Shown: piece after piece, positions 1 through 7,578 of the stretch
How the letters are laid out: every line of letters begins with the position of its first letter
Position numbering within the stretch: position 1 is the stretch's first letter
From: Actinomycetota bacterium
Lineage (GTDB): Bacteria; Actinomycetota; Thermoleophilia; Solirubrobacterales; 70-9
Length of the DNA stretch: 34,374 bases
Reading direction: 5' to 3'
NCBI GenBank assembly: GCA_018268655.1
Contig: JAFDWC010000013.1
Coordinates: forward strand, 1 to 34,374
Made by a program: the position numbers and the translations under genes
Notes under the pieces: model-generated
Told to the model about the DNA's origin: nothing
The model's database searches: none
What the model saw: the letters and a program-made list of their open reading frames with translations, nothing else

Positions 1-68
<68 letters not shown>

Positions 69-530
69 TTGCGCATCTTGCCTGCGGCATAGCCGCTCCG
101 TCATGTCCGTCCTCCCGGAAGAGGGAGACCATCTGGAGCTGCAACGCAGGACCGAAGATAGAGTCGTGAGCGTCAGGGACGATTGCGCGGGGCGGAGCAA
201 TATCGGCGGCGGTCTTCTTTGCTGTCGCCTTGACGGTGGAATTTGTCGGTCCTGCCACTGCGAGGGCCGAGAAGGCCGTCGTTAATGCGTTCCTTCGAGG
301 AACGGAGTCACGAGGGTCAACTGCTCCCTTGGCTGTCGGGCCACTCTCTTGGCCGAACGGGGTGACCGCAAAGCTCGGGTCAGCGCCAAGGTGATCCTCA
401 TCGACTCCTTGCGGCTGTCAGCGAGCAAGGAGAAACGGTTCGGGTCGGGCCTGGTCCGGCTCCACCGTGCTCCTCGACGGCAAGACGGCCGCATCGACGC
501 GTCCGACTCGGCCTGCGCTGAGACACCTCG
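69..530. other. intergenic stretch without a supported gene
   Basis: About 460 bp between the tRNA and the first credible gene. Short open frames exist on both strands, but none has a recognisable domain, a good ribosome binding site or a convincing codon pattern. A minus-strand frame stays open from about 419 back through the tRNA, but it has no ATG and becomes the antisense translation of the tRNA. DNA downstream of a tRNA gene is a frequent integration site, but I see no integrase and no repeat of the tRNA 3' end in this window. Confidence 0.5.
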
Positions 531-932
531 CTAGCCGGCGAACGTTGCGAAGGTCCAGTGGTTGCCGTCGCGGTCGGCGATCGTGAAGTCGCGCGAGGGA
601 TAGTCGGTCTGGTCGACGAGCTCGTGGATAACGGTTGCGCCCAGTGCGCGCGCACGGAGCATCACTGCGTCGGGATCGGCCGTGACCACGTGCAGGGAGC
701 TGGTGCCGGGCAGGCAGGGCGTCGGGCGCTCATCCCTGCTGGAGAGCATCACCCGGCCTCCCTCGGGCCAGTCGAGCTGGCAATGATGGACCGATCCTTC
801 CCGCTCGCCGGGGATCATCAGATCCTCGCTGAAGCCCAGCGCCAGCAGCCAGTCCAGCAGCGCCGGGGCGTCGTCGCTGACGACACTCGCCCAGATGCCC
901 GGCTGTCGGATGCCACTGGTCCGCACGGTCAT
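531..932 (-). CDS. VOC (glyoxalase/bleomycin resistance-like) superfamily protein
   Basis: 133 aa, the size of a single VOC domain made of two beta-alpha-beta-beta-beta modules. The first module starts with IWASVVSDD followed by a helix (ALLDWLLALGF) and ends in GRVMLSS; the second runs from SLHVVTADP to NHWTFATF. The FTIADRDGNHW ending is typical of PhnB-like and bleomycin-resistance-type members. The usual His/Glu metal positions are mostly not conserved, so a binding or non-metal role is as likely as catalysis. The ATG at 930-932 has no clear Shine-Dalgarno sequence. It lies just downstream of the marR gene on the same strand (29-bp gap), so the two may be co-transcribed. Substrate unknown. 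Confidence 0.8.
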   Translation of the reverse strand: MTVRTSGIRQPGIWASVVSDDAPALLDWLLALGFSEDLMIPGEREGSVHHCQLDWPEGGRVMLSSRDERPTPCLPGTSSLHVVTADPDAVMLRARALGATVIHELVDQTDYPSRDFTIADRDGNHWTFATFAG

Positions 933-961
933 CGGCGGAGAGGGAGGCTAACGAACGAACC

Positions 962-1495
962 TCAAGGCGTGGACGAAGGACTGCCGCCGCCCTGACGGCC
1001 GCCGGAGGTACGCGGCGGGTCATCGCCGGGCCCCGGGGGTTGCTGGAGCTCGAGGAGGAGCTCCCGGAGATTGGCGAAGCGCGATGGGCCGAGCTGCTGC
1101 GCCCAGGCGGCCTCCATCTCGCCGACCGCCTCGCGGATCACGGCGGCAGCCGCGATGCCGCGCTGGGTGACGACGATTCGCTTGGAGCGCCGGTCGTCGG
1201 GGTCTGGCTCGCGTTCGAGGTAGCCGAGCCGTTCGAGCCCGCCGAGCAGGTGGTTGAGGGCCTGTTTGCTGATCCCGAGCTGCGCGGCGAGGTCCGTTGG
1301 CCGCGCGCCCTGCGGTCCGGGGAAGCGGATTACGTTGAGGTGGGCGGCGTCGAGGTCGTCGAAGCCGCGCTCGTGCAGGCGCTCGAGCATGTGCCGCCGC
1401 ACGGCTTCCCAGGGGATGCGCAGAAGCGCGCCGATCAGAGGCGGCCCGAAGGGCTCTTGGTTGAGCGGTGTGGGGTCGAGTGGTGTGGATTTCAT
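962..1495 (-). CDS. MarR family transcriptional regulator
   Basis: 177 aa, close to the usual 140-180 of MarR dimers. The winged helix is clear: the recognition region reads TDLAAQLGISKQALNHLLGG, followed by the wing REPDPDDRRSKRIVVT, the family's conserved D-x-R-(S/A)-K/R segment. Flanking helices form the dimer interface. The C-terminal 25 residues are Gly/Pro-rich and probably disordered. The ATG (1493-1495) overlaps the left arm of a perfect 14-bp inverted repeat shared with the divergent cupin gene. This strongly suggests that the protein represses both itself and the cupin gene, with release by a small phenolic or other ligand as in the family generally. The ligand is unknown. Confidence 0.9.
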   Translation of the reverse strand: MKSTPLDPTPLNQEPFGPPLIGALLRIPWEAVRRHMLERLHERGFDDLDAAHLNVIRFPGPQGARPTDLAAQLGISKQALNHLLGGLERLGYLEREPDPDDRRSKRIVVTQRGIAAAAVIREAVGEMEAAWAQQLGPSRFANLRELLLELQQPPGPGDDPPRTSGGRQGGGSPSSTP

Positions 1496-1544
1496 AAAGT
1501 GACTTGACGGATTGGGTGCCGTCGACTAAAGTCAAGTCACTTTA
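1495..1544 (+). promoter_or_regulatory. divergent marR-cupin promoter with two operator copies
   Basis: A perfect 14-bp inverted repeat has arms TAAAGTGACTTGAC (1495-1508) and its reverse complement (1531-1544). Each arm contains a 9-bp palindrome, AAGTGACTT at 1497-1505 and AAGTCACTT at 1534-1542, with centres 37 bp apart. For the cupin gene, -35 TTGACG (1504-1509) and -10 TAAAGT (1527-1532) are 17 bp apart. One operator therefore touches the -35 box and the other covers the -10 and start site. Binding by the adjacent MarR protein is inferred. Confidence 0.8.
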
Positions 1545-1565
1545 CCATCTAGGTCCGGAGGGAAG

Positions 1566-2006
1566 ATGTCGACGATCACGCACGAGGAGATCATCATCGG
1601 CGAGCTGGCGATCCGGCCGCGCGTCGAGCCGGAGGAGTCGGGCGGATCCGTGGCGATCCACGAGTTCGACGTCCCGGTCGGCGCGGGCCTGCCGCTCCCC
1701 CACAGCCACGACGCCTACGAGGAGACGATCTACGGACTCGCCGGAACGGTCACCTTCACGATCGAGGGGAAGGCGTCGGAGATCGGGCCGGGCGAGTCCG
1801 TCTGCATCCCGCGCGGCGCCGTCCATTCCTTCGCCAACGACGGAGAGGTCGATGCGACCGCGCTCGCGATCGTCACCCCCGGCATCCTCGGCGGCGACTA
1901 CTTCCGCGAGGTGGCGGCGATCGTCGACGCCGCGGCCGGCGGCCCTCCCGATCTCGCCGCGATCGGCGAGGTCATGCGCCGCCACGGCCTCACCCCCGTC
2001 GCCTGA
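1566..2006 (+). CDS. cupin domain protein
   Basis: 146 aa, a single cupin barrel. Motif 1 (G-x5-H-x-H-x3-E-x6-G) fits GLPLPHSHDAYEETIYGLAG, with both His and the Glu metal ligands. Motif 2 (G-x5-P-x-G-x2-H-x3-N) fits GESVCIPRGAVHSFAN and gives the third His. The metal site is therefore intact, and a dioxygenase, isomerase or ligand-binding role is possible. A strong Shine-Dalgarno GGAGGG (1557-1562) precedes the ATG. The gene is divergent from marR and shares its operator region, so it is probably the main target of that regulator. Single-domain cupins are too varied to name a substrate. Confidence 0.88.
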   Translation: MSTITHEEIIIGELAIRPRVEPEESGGSVAIHEFDVPVGAGLPLPHSHDAYEETIYGLAGTVTFTIEGKASEIGPGESVCIPRGAVHSFANDGEVDATALAIVTPGILGGDYFREVAAIVDAAAGGPPDLAAIGEVMRRHGLTPVA

Positions 2007-2281
2007 CGGAAGCACCGCGCCCCACTGACTCGGGGTTGGGGGTGGTCGCGGCGGCGGTCGGCGAGGGCTCGATCGCCGTGCGGCTGGTCCTCGACCCGTT
2101 CGCCGCCGAGTGCGCCGCCGCCGCGGCACCCTGATCGCGTCGCCGCGGCGGCCGGCAGAGCGCTGCTTCGAGAGCTCGAACTTGGCGACGAAGGCGTTCG
2201 GATGGGTGAGAGATCAACCCCACTTTTCCTGGACGAGTTGCCGATTTCTTCGGCGCCGCCGCCGGCCTAGGGTTGCGCTGG
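2007..2281. other. intergenic region, no supported gene
   Basis: About 275 bp between the cupin gene and the first secreted protein. A plus-strand frame ends at 2133 with a protein-like stretch, but it has no start signal and no recognised domain. I see no strong -35/-10 pair and no terminator hairpin. The promoter of the downstream gene is presumably here but could not be placed. Confidence 0.4.
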
Positions 2282-3610
2282 ATGAGGAGGCTTTCCTTTC
2301 CAATCGCGGTCCTGGCGGTGCTACTCGGGCTGTCGGTGGCGCTGGCGCCAGTCGCCGGCGCGTCGCCGGCGTCCGCGTCGAAGGCGGGCAGGAAGTGCAA
2401 GAAGGGCCATGTTCGCAAGCACGGCAAGTGCGTGAAGAAGGCGAGGAGGAAAGCACCGGCGACGCCCGCTCCGGCCATCGTGCCGACGCCCCCGGCCCCG
2501 GCTCCTGGCCCCAGCGCTCCGGCCCCGGGCCCGGCGGCGACGTTGAAGCTGAGCGCTCCGGGCTCCGCGCCAGCCGGCGCCAGCTTCCAGCCGACCGCCA
2601 CCGCGGCCGATGCCTCCGCCGTCTCGCTCGGCGACGTCACCGCCCAGACCACCTTCTCGCTGACGCCCGACGGGTCCTGCACCGGCAACGTCTGCAGCGC
2701 GACCAAAGCCGGGCCGCACACGCTGCTCGCCGTCGACGGCGCCGCCAGCGCCGAACAGGCGGTGATGATCGAAACCGGCGCGCTCGACCACCTCGTCGTC
2801 TCGCCGGCGCAGGCGACGGTGGCGCCGCCTCAGCCGCTCGGGATCTCGGCCAACTACACGCTCAAGCACGTGCTGGAACCGGCCGCGCCGCCGCCATCGC
2901 AGGCCTACACGGCCGAAGGCTTCGATGCCTACGGCAACTCGCTCGGCGACGTCACCGGCGAAACCACCTTCTCGGTGCAGGGTGGATCGTGCCTCGGTGC
3001 GGTCTGCCAAGGCGGGGCGCCCGGCGACGAGACGCTCACGGCCAGCGACGGCGCCGCAAAAGGCGGCGCGAAACTGACCGTTTCCTCTCTCGCCGCCGCC
3101 TACTTGATGACCTGCCAGGCAGAGAACTACGACCTCGACGGGAGCCTGGCCAACGGCTGCGAGGTGGCGCAGCCGCACCCTGGGATCACCACCCAGGGCA
3201 CGGCCTCCTACCTCGGCGAAAAGGACTGCTTCGACAGCACCACGCTGAGCTTCAGCGGCATCCTCCTCTCCGACCAGCGCGCCCACACGAACCCCGGTGT
3301 CCTCGGCTTCGACATGGGCTCCGGCTCGGCGCCGGGCTGGTTCGTCGTCTCTGCCACCGGCGGCACCTTCTGCCAGGACGACATCTCCCTGTCGCTGACC
3401 GTCAGCGGCAGCGGCAACCTCTCCTGCTTCAAGCTCAACGTCCTCACCAACAACGGCACCTACAGCGCCCAGGCATCGGCGGCGGGAACGGCCTCGATCA
3501 GCGAGCCGTCCGGCTCCTACTCGGACGGGACCTCGATCTTCTTCCAGCTGCAGCGGGTCTGCGCGGCGTCGCCCCAGCAGGTCTCCTACGCGGTCACCGG
3601 CCACCTCTGA
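2282..3610 (+). CDS. secreted protein with two Ig-like repeats, function unknown
   Basis: 442 aa from the ATG at 2282; an in-frame TTG at 2273 would add three residues. The N-terminus MRRLSFPIAVLAVLLGL is a Sec-type signal peptide with an Ala-rich cleavage region. A Lys/Cys-rich segment (KCKKGHVRKHGKCVKK, about 38-53) follows, of a kind I associate with exported proteins of Thermoleophilia. Next come a Pro/Ala linker (about 58-86) and two Ig-like (Big-type) repeats at about 104-167 and 213-268. Both contain SLGDVT, TTFS and a paired-Cys G-S-C...V-C segment. A DLDGSLANGCE segment (about 284-294) resembles short Cys/Asp motifs of other surface proteins. The C-terminal 140 residues are beta-rich with more cysteines. 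Probably extracellular and disulfide-bonded; no catalytic motif seen. Confidence 0.7.
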   Translation: MRRLSFPIAVLAVLLGLSVALAPVAGASPASASKAGRKCKKGHVRKHGKCVKKARRKAPATPAPAIVPTPPAPAPGPSAPAPGPAATLKLSAPGSAPAGASFQPTATAADASAVSLGDVTAQTTFSLTPDGSCTGNVCSATKAGPHTLLAVDGAASAEQAVMIETGALDHLVVSPAQATVAPPQPLGISANYTLKHVLEPAAPPPSQAYTAEGFDAYGNSLGDVTGETTFSVQGGSCLGAVCQGGAPGDETLTASDGAAKGGAKLTVSSLAAAYLMTCQAENYDLDGSLANGCEVAQPHPGITTQGTASYLGEKDCFDSTTLSFSGILLSDQRAHTNPGVLGFDMGSGSAPGWFVVSATGGTFCQDDISLSLTVSGSGNLSCFKLNVLTNNGTYSAQASAAGTASISEPSGSYSDGTSIFFQLQRVCAASPQQVSYAVTGHL

Positions 3611-3632
3611 CGATCCGCGCATTCGAGTCCGT

Positions 3633-3646
3633 CAGGCCCGGGCCTG
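3633..3646. repeat. 14-bp perfect palindrome after the secreted protein gene
   Basis: CAGGCCCGGGCCTG reads the same on both strands and lies 22 bp after the stop codon at 3610. There is no loop and no T run, so it is not a classic terminator. It could be a protein site or chance in GC-rich DNA. Confidence 0.4.
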
Positions 3647-3707
3647 GCGAGGCCTTCCGCGTGGAAAAATCGAGAGGACTCGCCCGTTTCTCGGCTATAG
3701 AACCGCG

Positions 3708-3732
3708 CGACGACCCGAACGGGCGGTCGTCG
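3708..3732 (+). promoter_or_regulatory. hairpin in the leader of the second secreted protein gene
   Basis: Arms CGACGACC (3708-3715) and GGTCGTCG (3725-3732) pair perfectly around a 9-nt loop. A possible -10 box TATAGA is at 3696-3701, but no matching -35 is visible. If that -10 is used, the hairpin begins at the transcription start and would form the 5' end of the mRNA. It may stabilise the mRNA. Confidence 0.4.
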
Positions 3733-3752
3733 AATGTCGGCGCGGTAGACCT

Positions 3753-3758
3753 GAAGGG
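3753..3758 (+). promoter_or_regulatory. ribosome binding site that sets the start at 3765
   Basis: GAAGGG abuts an ATG at 3759 directly but is 6 nt from a second in-frame ATG at 3765. Only the second spacing is suitable for initiation, so the start is placed at 3765. Confidence 0.65.
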
Positions 3759-3764
3759 ATGAAT

Positions 3765-4490
3765 ATGAAGAAGTTGCGGCTTGCAGTCGGTTTGCTGGCG
3801 CTTGCCCTCGCCGTTGTCGCCGGATCGTCGTCGGCGGAGGCACGCGGGCCGAGCGTCTGTACGGAAGGAGTGATTCCCGCTGGGAGCTACGGCGCGCTGA
3901 CGGTGACCGGAAACTGCACCTTCGGCGAAGGCGAAGTGACGATCAACGGCAACCTCAGCGTCGCCCCGGGCGCCGTTCTCAACGACCACGCGATGTCATC
4001 GGCCACCGTTCATGTGACCGGGAACGTGATGGTCGGCGCAGGCGGCGTCGTCGGGCTCGGGACTTACGCTCCGGCTCCGTCGCACGACAGCGCGGTCGTC
4101 GACGGCAACGTGATCGGCAATGGCGCCGCGACCCTGTACCTCGGTGGGATGACGATCCACGGCAACCTCCTCGTCAAGGGCGGCGGCGACGCCGGCCGCA
4201 ACCTGCCGATCAAAGACGACACGATCGACGGCAACGTGATCGTCCAGCGCTGGACCGGCCTCTGGTTCGGGATCATCCGCGACGAGATCGGCGGCAACGC
4301 GATCGTCAACAACAACAGCGCGGCGGATCCGACGACTGATCCGGGGATCGACTCGAGCGAGATCGTGACCAACACGATCCGGGGCAACCTGATCTGCTCC
4401 GGGAACACCCCGGCTCCGCAGGTCGGCGACTCCGAAGGCGCGACCAACACGGTCGGCGGTCAGAAGCTCGGGCAGTGCGCCGGGCTCTGA
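3765..4490 (+). CDS. secreted repeat protein, probable beta-helix, function unknown
   Basis: 241 aa. The N-terminus MKKLRLAVGLLALALAVVAG is a clear signal peptide, with cleavage probably after the SSSAEA region. The mature part is built of short repeated units of the form (V/I)-x-G-N-(V/L)-x-V, for example VTINGNLSVAPG, VHVTGNVMVGAGG, VVDGNVIGNGAA, MTIHGNLLVKGGG, TIDGNVIVQ, EIGGNAIVNNN and TIRGNLICSGN. This spacing suggests a right-handed beta-helix or similar solenoid. Cysteines near both ends could cap it by disulfides. No catalytic motif is seen, so a surface or cell-wall structural role is a guess. The gene follows another secreted protein but has its own leader. Confidence 0.7.
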   Translation: MKKLRLAVGLLALALAVVAGSSSAEARGPSVCTEGVIPAGSYGALTVTGNCTFGEGEVTINGNLSVAPGAVLNDHAMSSATVHVTGNVMVGAGGVVGLGTYAPAPSHDSAVVDGNVIGNGAATLYLGGMTIHGNLLVKGGGDAGRNLPIKDDTIDGNVIVQRWTGLWFGIIRDEIGGNAIVNNNSAADPTTDPGIDSSEIVTNTIRGNLICSGNTPAPQVGDSEGATNTVGGQKLGQCAGL

Positions 4491-4505
4491 TCTGAGGTGA
4501 TGCCT

Positions 4506-4539
4506 GTCAGGTGGGCGCGCTCGCGCGCGCCCGCCTGAC
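4506..4539 (+). terminator. strong GC hairpin, probable terminator
   Basis: Arms 4506-4520 and 4525-4539 pair over 15 bp (one T-G wobble) around the loop TCGC, 16 bp after the stop codon of the second secreted protein. No T run follows, as is common for terminators in high-GC actinobacteria. A smaller stem CGCCTG/CAGGCG (4622-4627 and 4633-4638) lies just before the sigma factor gene. Confidence 0.65.
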
Positions 4540-4660
4540 GAGGTTCTCGGCGAGTGCGGGGCTCCCGCCCCGCGCTCGTTCGCTCCGCCGGACTTCCTAC
4601 GGTCATGCCGCGTCGGTCGCGCGCCTGTAACGCAGGCGGGCGCGCCGGCAATTAGCGGAC

Positions 4661-5296
4661 ATGGACCATCAACCCAGACGTCTCCACGCGGTCGCCGCGG
4701 TCGCGCCGGCCGACCCTGACGAGCTCGGCCAGGTCGGGCCCGCCGGCCTGCCGCCCGACGCCGAGCTCCTGCGCGCGTCGCGCGGCGATCCCGACGCCTT
4801 TCGCCAGCTCTACGACCGCTACTGCGACCGCGTCTTCCGCTACTTCGCCCGCCGGACCGGCGGTGAGGACACGGCGCTCGAACTGACCGCCGAGACCTTC
4901 TCCCGGGTCTGGGTGACGAGGGAGCGCTTCGAGGACCGGCGCGACGGCTCGGCCGCGCCCTGGATCTTCGGCATCGCCCGCAACGTCCTCCTGATGTCGG
5001 TCCGCCGCGGCGAGGTCGAGCGCCGCACCGCGACCAGGCTCGGCGTGCTCGAGCGCCTCGACGTCGGACCTCCCGTCGCCACCCCCGAGCCCGGCTGGGC
5101 GGAGGAAGCCGACGAGCTGCTCAACACCCTGCCGCTCTCCCAGCGCGACGCGCTGCGGCTGCGAATCATCGACGAGCTCGATTACGACGAGGTGGCCGAG
5201 GCGCTCGGGACCAGCCGGTCGGCGGCGCGGGTTCGCGTCCACCGCGGCCTCGCCGCCCTGCGCAAACGCCTTTCCCACCGGAAGGAGAACCACTGA
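4661..5296 (+). CDS. ECF-type RNA polymerase sigma factor
   Basis: 211 aa. Region 2 runs from about residue 48 (DAFRQLYDRYCDRVFRYFAR), with the core-binding and -10 recognition helix ELTAETFSRVWVTRERF and the WIFGIARNVL end. Region 4 is at about 150-205: LPLSQRDALRLRIIDELDY, then the helix-turn-helix EVAEALGTSRSAARVRVHRG that reads the -35 element. Region 3 is absent, as expected for ECF factors. The first 30 or so residues are a low-complexity extension. The stop codon overlaps the ATG of the next gene by one base (TGATG), so the two are translationally coupled. ECF factors are usually held inactive by a coupled membrane anti-sigma factor, which makes the next gene the obvious partner. Confidence 0.93.
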   Translation: MDHQPRRLHAVAAVAPADPDELGQVGPAGLPPDAELLRASRGDPDAFRQLYDRYCDRVFRYFARRTGGEDTALELTAETFSRVWVTRERFEDRRDGSAAPWIFGIARNVLLMSVRRGEVERRTATRLGVLERLDVGPPVATPEPGWAEEADELLNTLPLSQRDALRLRIIDELDYDEVAEALGTSRSAARVRVHRGLAALRKRLSHRKENH

Positions 5297-6183
5297 TGAG
5301 AAACACCGACGACAACCTCGCGCGCCTCGGCGACGCCCTCCACGGGGCGGCGGTCGCCGACCTCGACCCGGCGTCCGCCCCGGCGGCCCAGCCGGCGGCG
5401 CCCTCCCGTCGGCGCCGCGGCCGGCGCCTGGCGCTTGCCGCCGCCGCGCTGGCCGCGGTCACGGCCGCGCTCATCATCAGCTCCAGCGGCGAGGACACCC
5501 CCGCCGCCTACGCGGTCGAGACCCAGCCCGGCGGCGGGGTGAAGATCGAGATCTACAGCCTCAGCGACCCAAAGGGCGTCGAACGGGCCCTGGCGGAAGC
5601 CGGTGTCGCCTCCCAGGTCAACTACCTGGAAGCCGGGATGGTGTGCCGCGAACCGCACTACAAGCCGTCGATGGCGCTGCTGCGGACGCTGCAGGACGGC
5701 CAGCCTCAGCCGCAGCCCTGGGCCGGCTTCAACTACGAAACGGAAGGCGCGGACGGTCCGCTGACGATCGCCATCGGCGACTACCAGCAGCGGCAGCAGA
5801 TATCCGCGGAGCAGCGGGACGAAATGCGGCAGGGCGACTACCACGGAGCTAGCTGGCCCGGGTTCGTGATCGATCCCAACGGGTTCAAGCCCGACCAGAC
5901 GCTGATCCTGACCAGCGCGCCCGCTCCCCCTGGCTACCGGCCGCCGGCCCCGCCGAACCCGGGCCCGGGGATCAGGATCAAACGCGAGGCGCCCACCGGC
6001 CCCATCACCGTGGGGCAGATTCGGGTCGCCGAAGGCGACGTCGGCGCCTGCGAACCGGTTCCGGCCGCGGCGGCCGGCGGCATGGATCCCGCCATTCGAG
6101 CTCCGGAGGGCGGCTGGAATTTCAGCCAGACCCCCTACGCCGGTTGGGGCTTCGGCTTCCCCGGTCCCGGAGGCTCCAAGTAG
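5296..6183 (+). CDS. single-span membrane protein coupled to the sigma factor, possible anti-sigma factor
   Basis: 295 aa. A short cytoplasmic N-terminus (about 40 residues, with an Arg cluster SRRRRGRR) precedes one transmembrane helix at about 43-62 (LALAAAALAAVTAALIIS). The remaining 230 residues would be outside the membrane; they are Pro/Gly-rich and contain two Cys. The N-terminal part lacks the H-x3-C-x2-C zinc motif of ZAS-type anti-sigma factors, and the cytoplasmic segment is short for an anti-sigma domain. An anti-sigma role is therefore suggested only by the one-base overlap with the sigma gene and by topology. It could instead be a sensor or a target-operon protein. No similarity recognised. 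Confidence 0.6.
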   Translation: MRNTDDNLARLGDALHGAAVADLDPASAPAAQPAAPSRRRRGRRLALAAAALAAVTAALIISSSGEDTPAAYAVETQPGGGVKIEIYSLSDPKGVERALAEAGVASQVNYLEAGMVCREPHYKPSMALLRTLQDGQPQPQPWAGFNYETEGADGPLTIAIGDYQQRQQISAEQRDEMRQGDYHGASWPGFVIDPNGFKPDQTLILTSAPAPPGYRPPAPPNPGPGIRIKREAPTGPITVGQIRVAEGDVGACEPVPAAAAGGMDPAIRAPEGGWNFSQTPYAGWGFGFPGPGGSK

Positions 6184-6198
6184 GCCCGCGGTGCGCGG

Positions 6199-7425
6199 TC
6201 AGTGGCCGCGCCCGCCGCGGGCCGGGTGGTTTTCGCGCGGGTTCCAGAGGTCGATCGCCGCACCGCTTTCGTAGGCCATCCCCGCCGGGTAGCTGATCAA
6301 CTCGATGTCGGTGCCGAACGGGGTCTGGAAGTAGTTGATCGACTGCCCGGCGGCCGGCCCTTCGGTGATCGCCACCGGGCCGAACAGCTTCGTGCCCGCC
6401 CGGGCCTGCAGGGCCGCGACGCCCTTGTCGATGTTGCGGGCGTAGAAGGCGACGTGGTGGGCGCCCCAGTCGGAGTTGATCCGGAAGGAGCGGTCCTGGT
6501 CGGGCGAGGTGTACTGGAACAGCTCGAGGTTGGGGCCGTTGCCGCCGCGGAGCACCCGCACCTGTTCGAGCACGGCGCGGGGGTTGACGTCGACGAGTTC
6601 GGTCATGAAGTTGCCGGTCGGGTCGCTGAACGGCCCGAAGGTGAGCGGGTTGGTGAAGCCGAGGTTCTGTTCGAGCCAGGCGGCCGCGATCTGGATGTTG
6701 GGGACGGTGATGCCGATGTGGTCGATGCCGAGGAGGCCGGGCACCTTGGTCACCTCCGAGGCTTGCCCGTTCAGCTTCGGCGACCAGAGCGGGATCACGC
6801 TCGGTCGTTCGTAGGCCATCCCGTTCGGGTAGCTGATGAACTCGATGTAGCTGTTCCACGGCGTCCGGAAGTACTGGATCGTCTGTCCCGCCGGGGGGCC
6901 TTCGGTCAGGGTGAACGGGCCGGCGGGCATCCGCGTCACGCCGCGGCTGTTCATGTATTCGACCGCGGCATCGATGTCGGTGACGTAGAAGGCGACGTGG
7001 TGCCCGGTGAAGTCCGAGTTCTTCGGCATGTCGTGGCGCTGGCCGTCGGGGGCCGTGTATTTGAACAGCTCGATGTTGGCGCTGTGGCCGATCCGCAGCA
7101 TCGTGATCTGGTCGATCGAGGTGGTTTCGGCGACGTCGACGACGCTGGCGACGAAGGGGCCCGCGGGGAGCGGACCGAAGGTCAGCGGCGCGACCGCGCC
7201 CATCACGTCCTCGAACCACTCGATCGCTTCGTTGATGTCGGGGACGGTGAGCCCGACGTGATCGCAGCCGACCAGCCCCAGCTGGCCACGCCCGGCCGGC
7301 GGCGAGGGCGGCGCGGCGGCGGCGGTGCCGGCGCCACCGAGCAGCGATGCCCCGGCGGCCGCGCCCAGCGCGGCCGCGCTCCTGGTGACGAACTTCCTCC
7401 GCGGAATCCTCACGTCATCGCTCAC
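6199..7425 (-). CDS. Tat-exported protein with two VOC domains
   Basis: 408 aa from GTG at 7423-7425, chosen because AAAGGAG (7433-7439) lies 7 nt upstream; longer in-frame starts lack such a site. The N-terminus has a twin-arginine signal (RIPRRKFVTRSAAALGAAAG) with an Ala-rich end. Two complete VOC domains follow, at about 52-215 and 230-385. Each keeps candidate metal ligands in the usual order: DHVGLTV, NIELFKY, HHVAFYV and YIEFISYP in the first; DHIGITV, NLELFQY, HHVAFYA and DIELISYP in the second. Both could therefore bind a metal. VOC enzymes are normally cytosolic, so export in folded form is notable; tatA lies 2.8 kb away. Substrate unknown. Confidence 0.85.
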   Translation of the reverse strand: MSDDVRIPRRKFVTRSAAALGAAAGASLLGGAGTAAAAPPSPPAGRGQLGLVGCDHVGLTVPDINEAIEWFEDVMGAVAPLTFGPLPAGPFVASVVDVAETTSIDQITMLRIGHSANIELFKYTAPDGQRHDMPKNSDFTGHHVAFYVTDIDAAVEYMNSRGVTRMPAGPFTLTEGPPAGQTIQYFRTPWNSYIEFISYPNGMAYERPSVIPLWSPKLNGQASEVTKVPGLLGIDHIGITVPNIQIAAAWLEQNLGFTNPLTFGPFSDPTGNFMTELVDVNPRAVLEQVRVLRGGNGPNLELFQYTSPDQDRSFRINSDWGAHHVAFYARNIDKGVAALQARAGTKLFGPVAITEGPAAGQSINYFQTPFGTDIELISYPAGMAYESGAAIDLWNPRENHPARGGRGH

Positions 7426-7432
7426 GCGCCAT

Positions 7433-7439
7433 CTCCTTT
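7433..7439 (-). promoter_or_regulatory. ribosome binding site fixing the start of the Tat-VOC gene
   Basis: AAAGGAG on the minus strand is 7 nt from the GTG at 7423-7425. An ATG that directly follows it is out of frame and soon stops. The site supports a start right before the twin-arginine signal. Confidence 0.75.
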
Positions 7440-7578
7440 GGCCGGGTGTCTTGCCGGCTGCGATCGTCTCACCTCGGGAGCCCCCCTGTCGACCCCGCCC
7501 CTCTCCAAAGGGGGTGGCGGGCCCGATTGGGGCGAAAGGCCCATCGACCACCGGACCGGGTGGGGCGATGCTGACGTC

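Noticed and set aside
2015..2133. Plus-strand frame ending in a protein-like stretch before 2133
   Set aside because: No ribosome binding site, only TTG/GTG starts, no recognised domain and fewer than 40 codons.
2110..3762. 550-codon plus-strand frame overlapping the first secreted protein
   Set aside because: Arg-rich translation typical of an alternate frame in GC-rich DNA; the other frame has a signal peptide and repeats.
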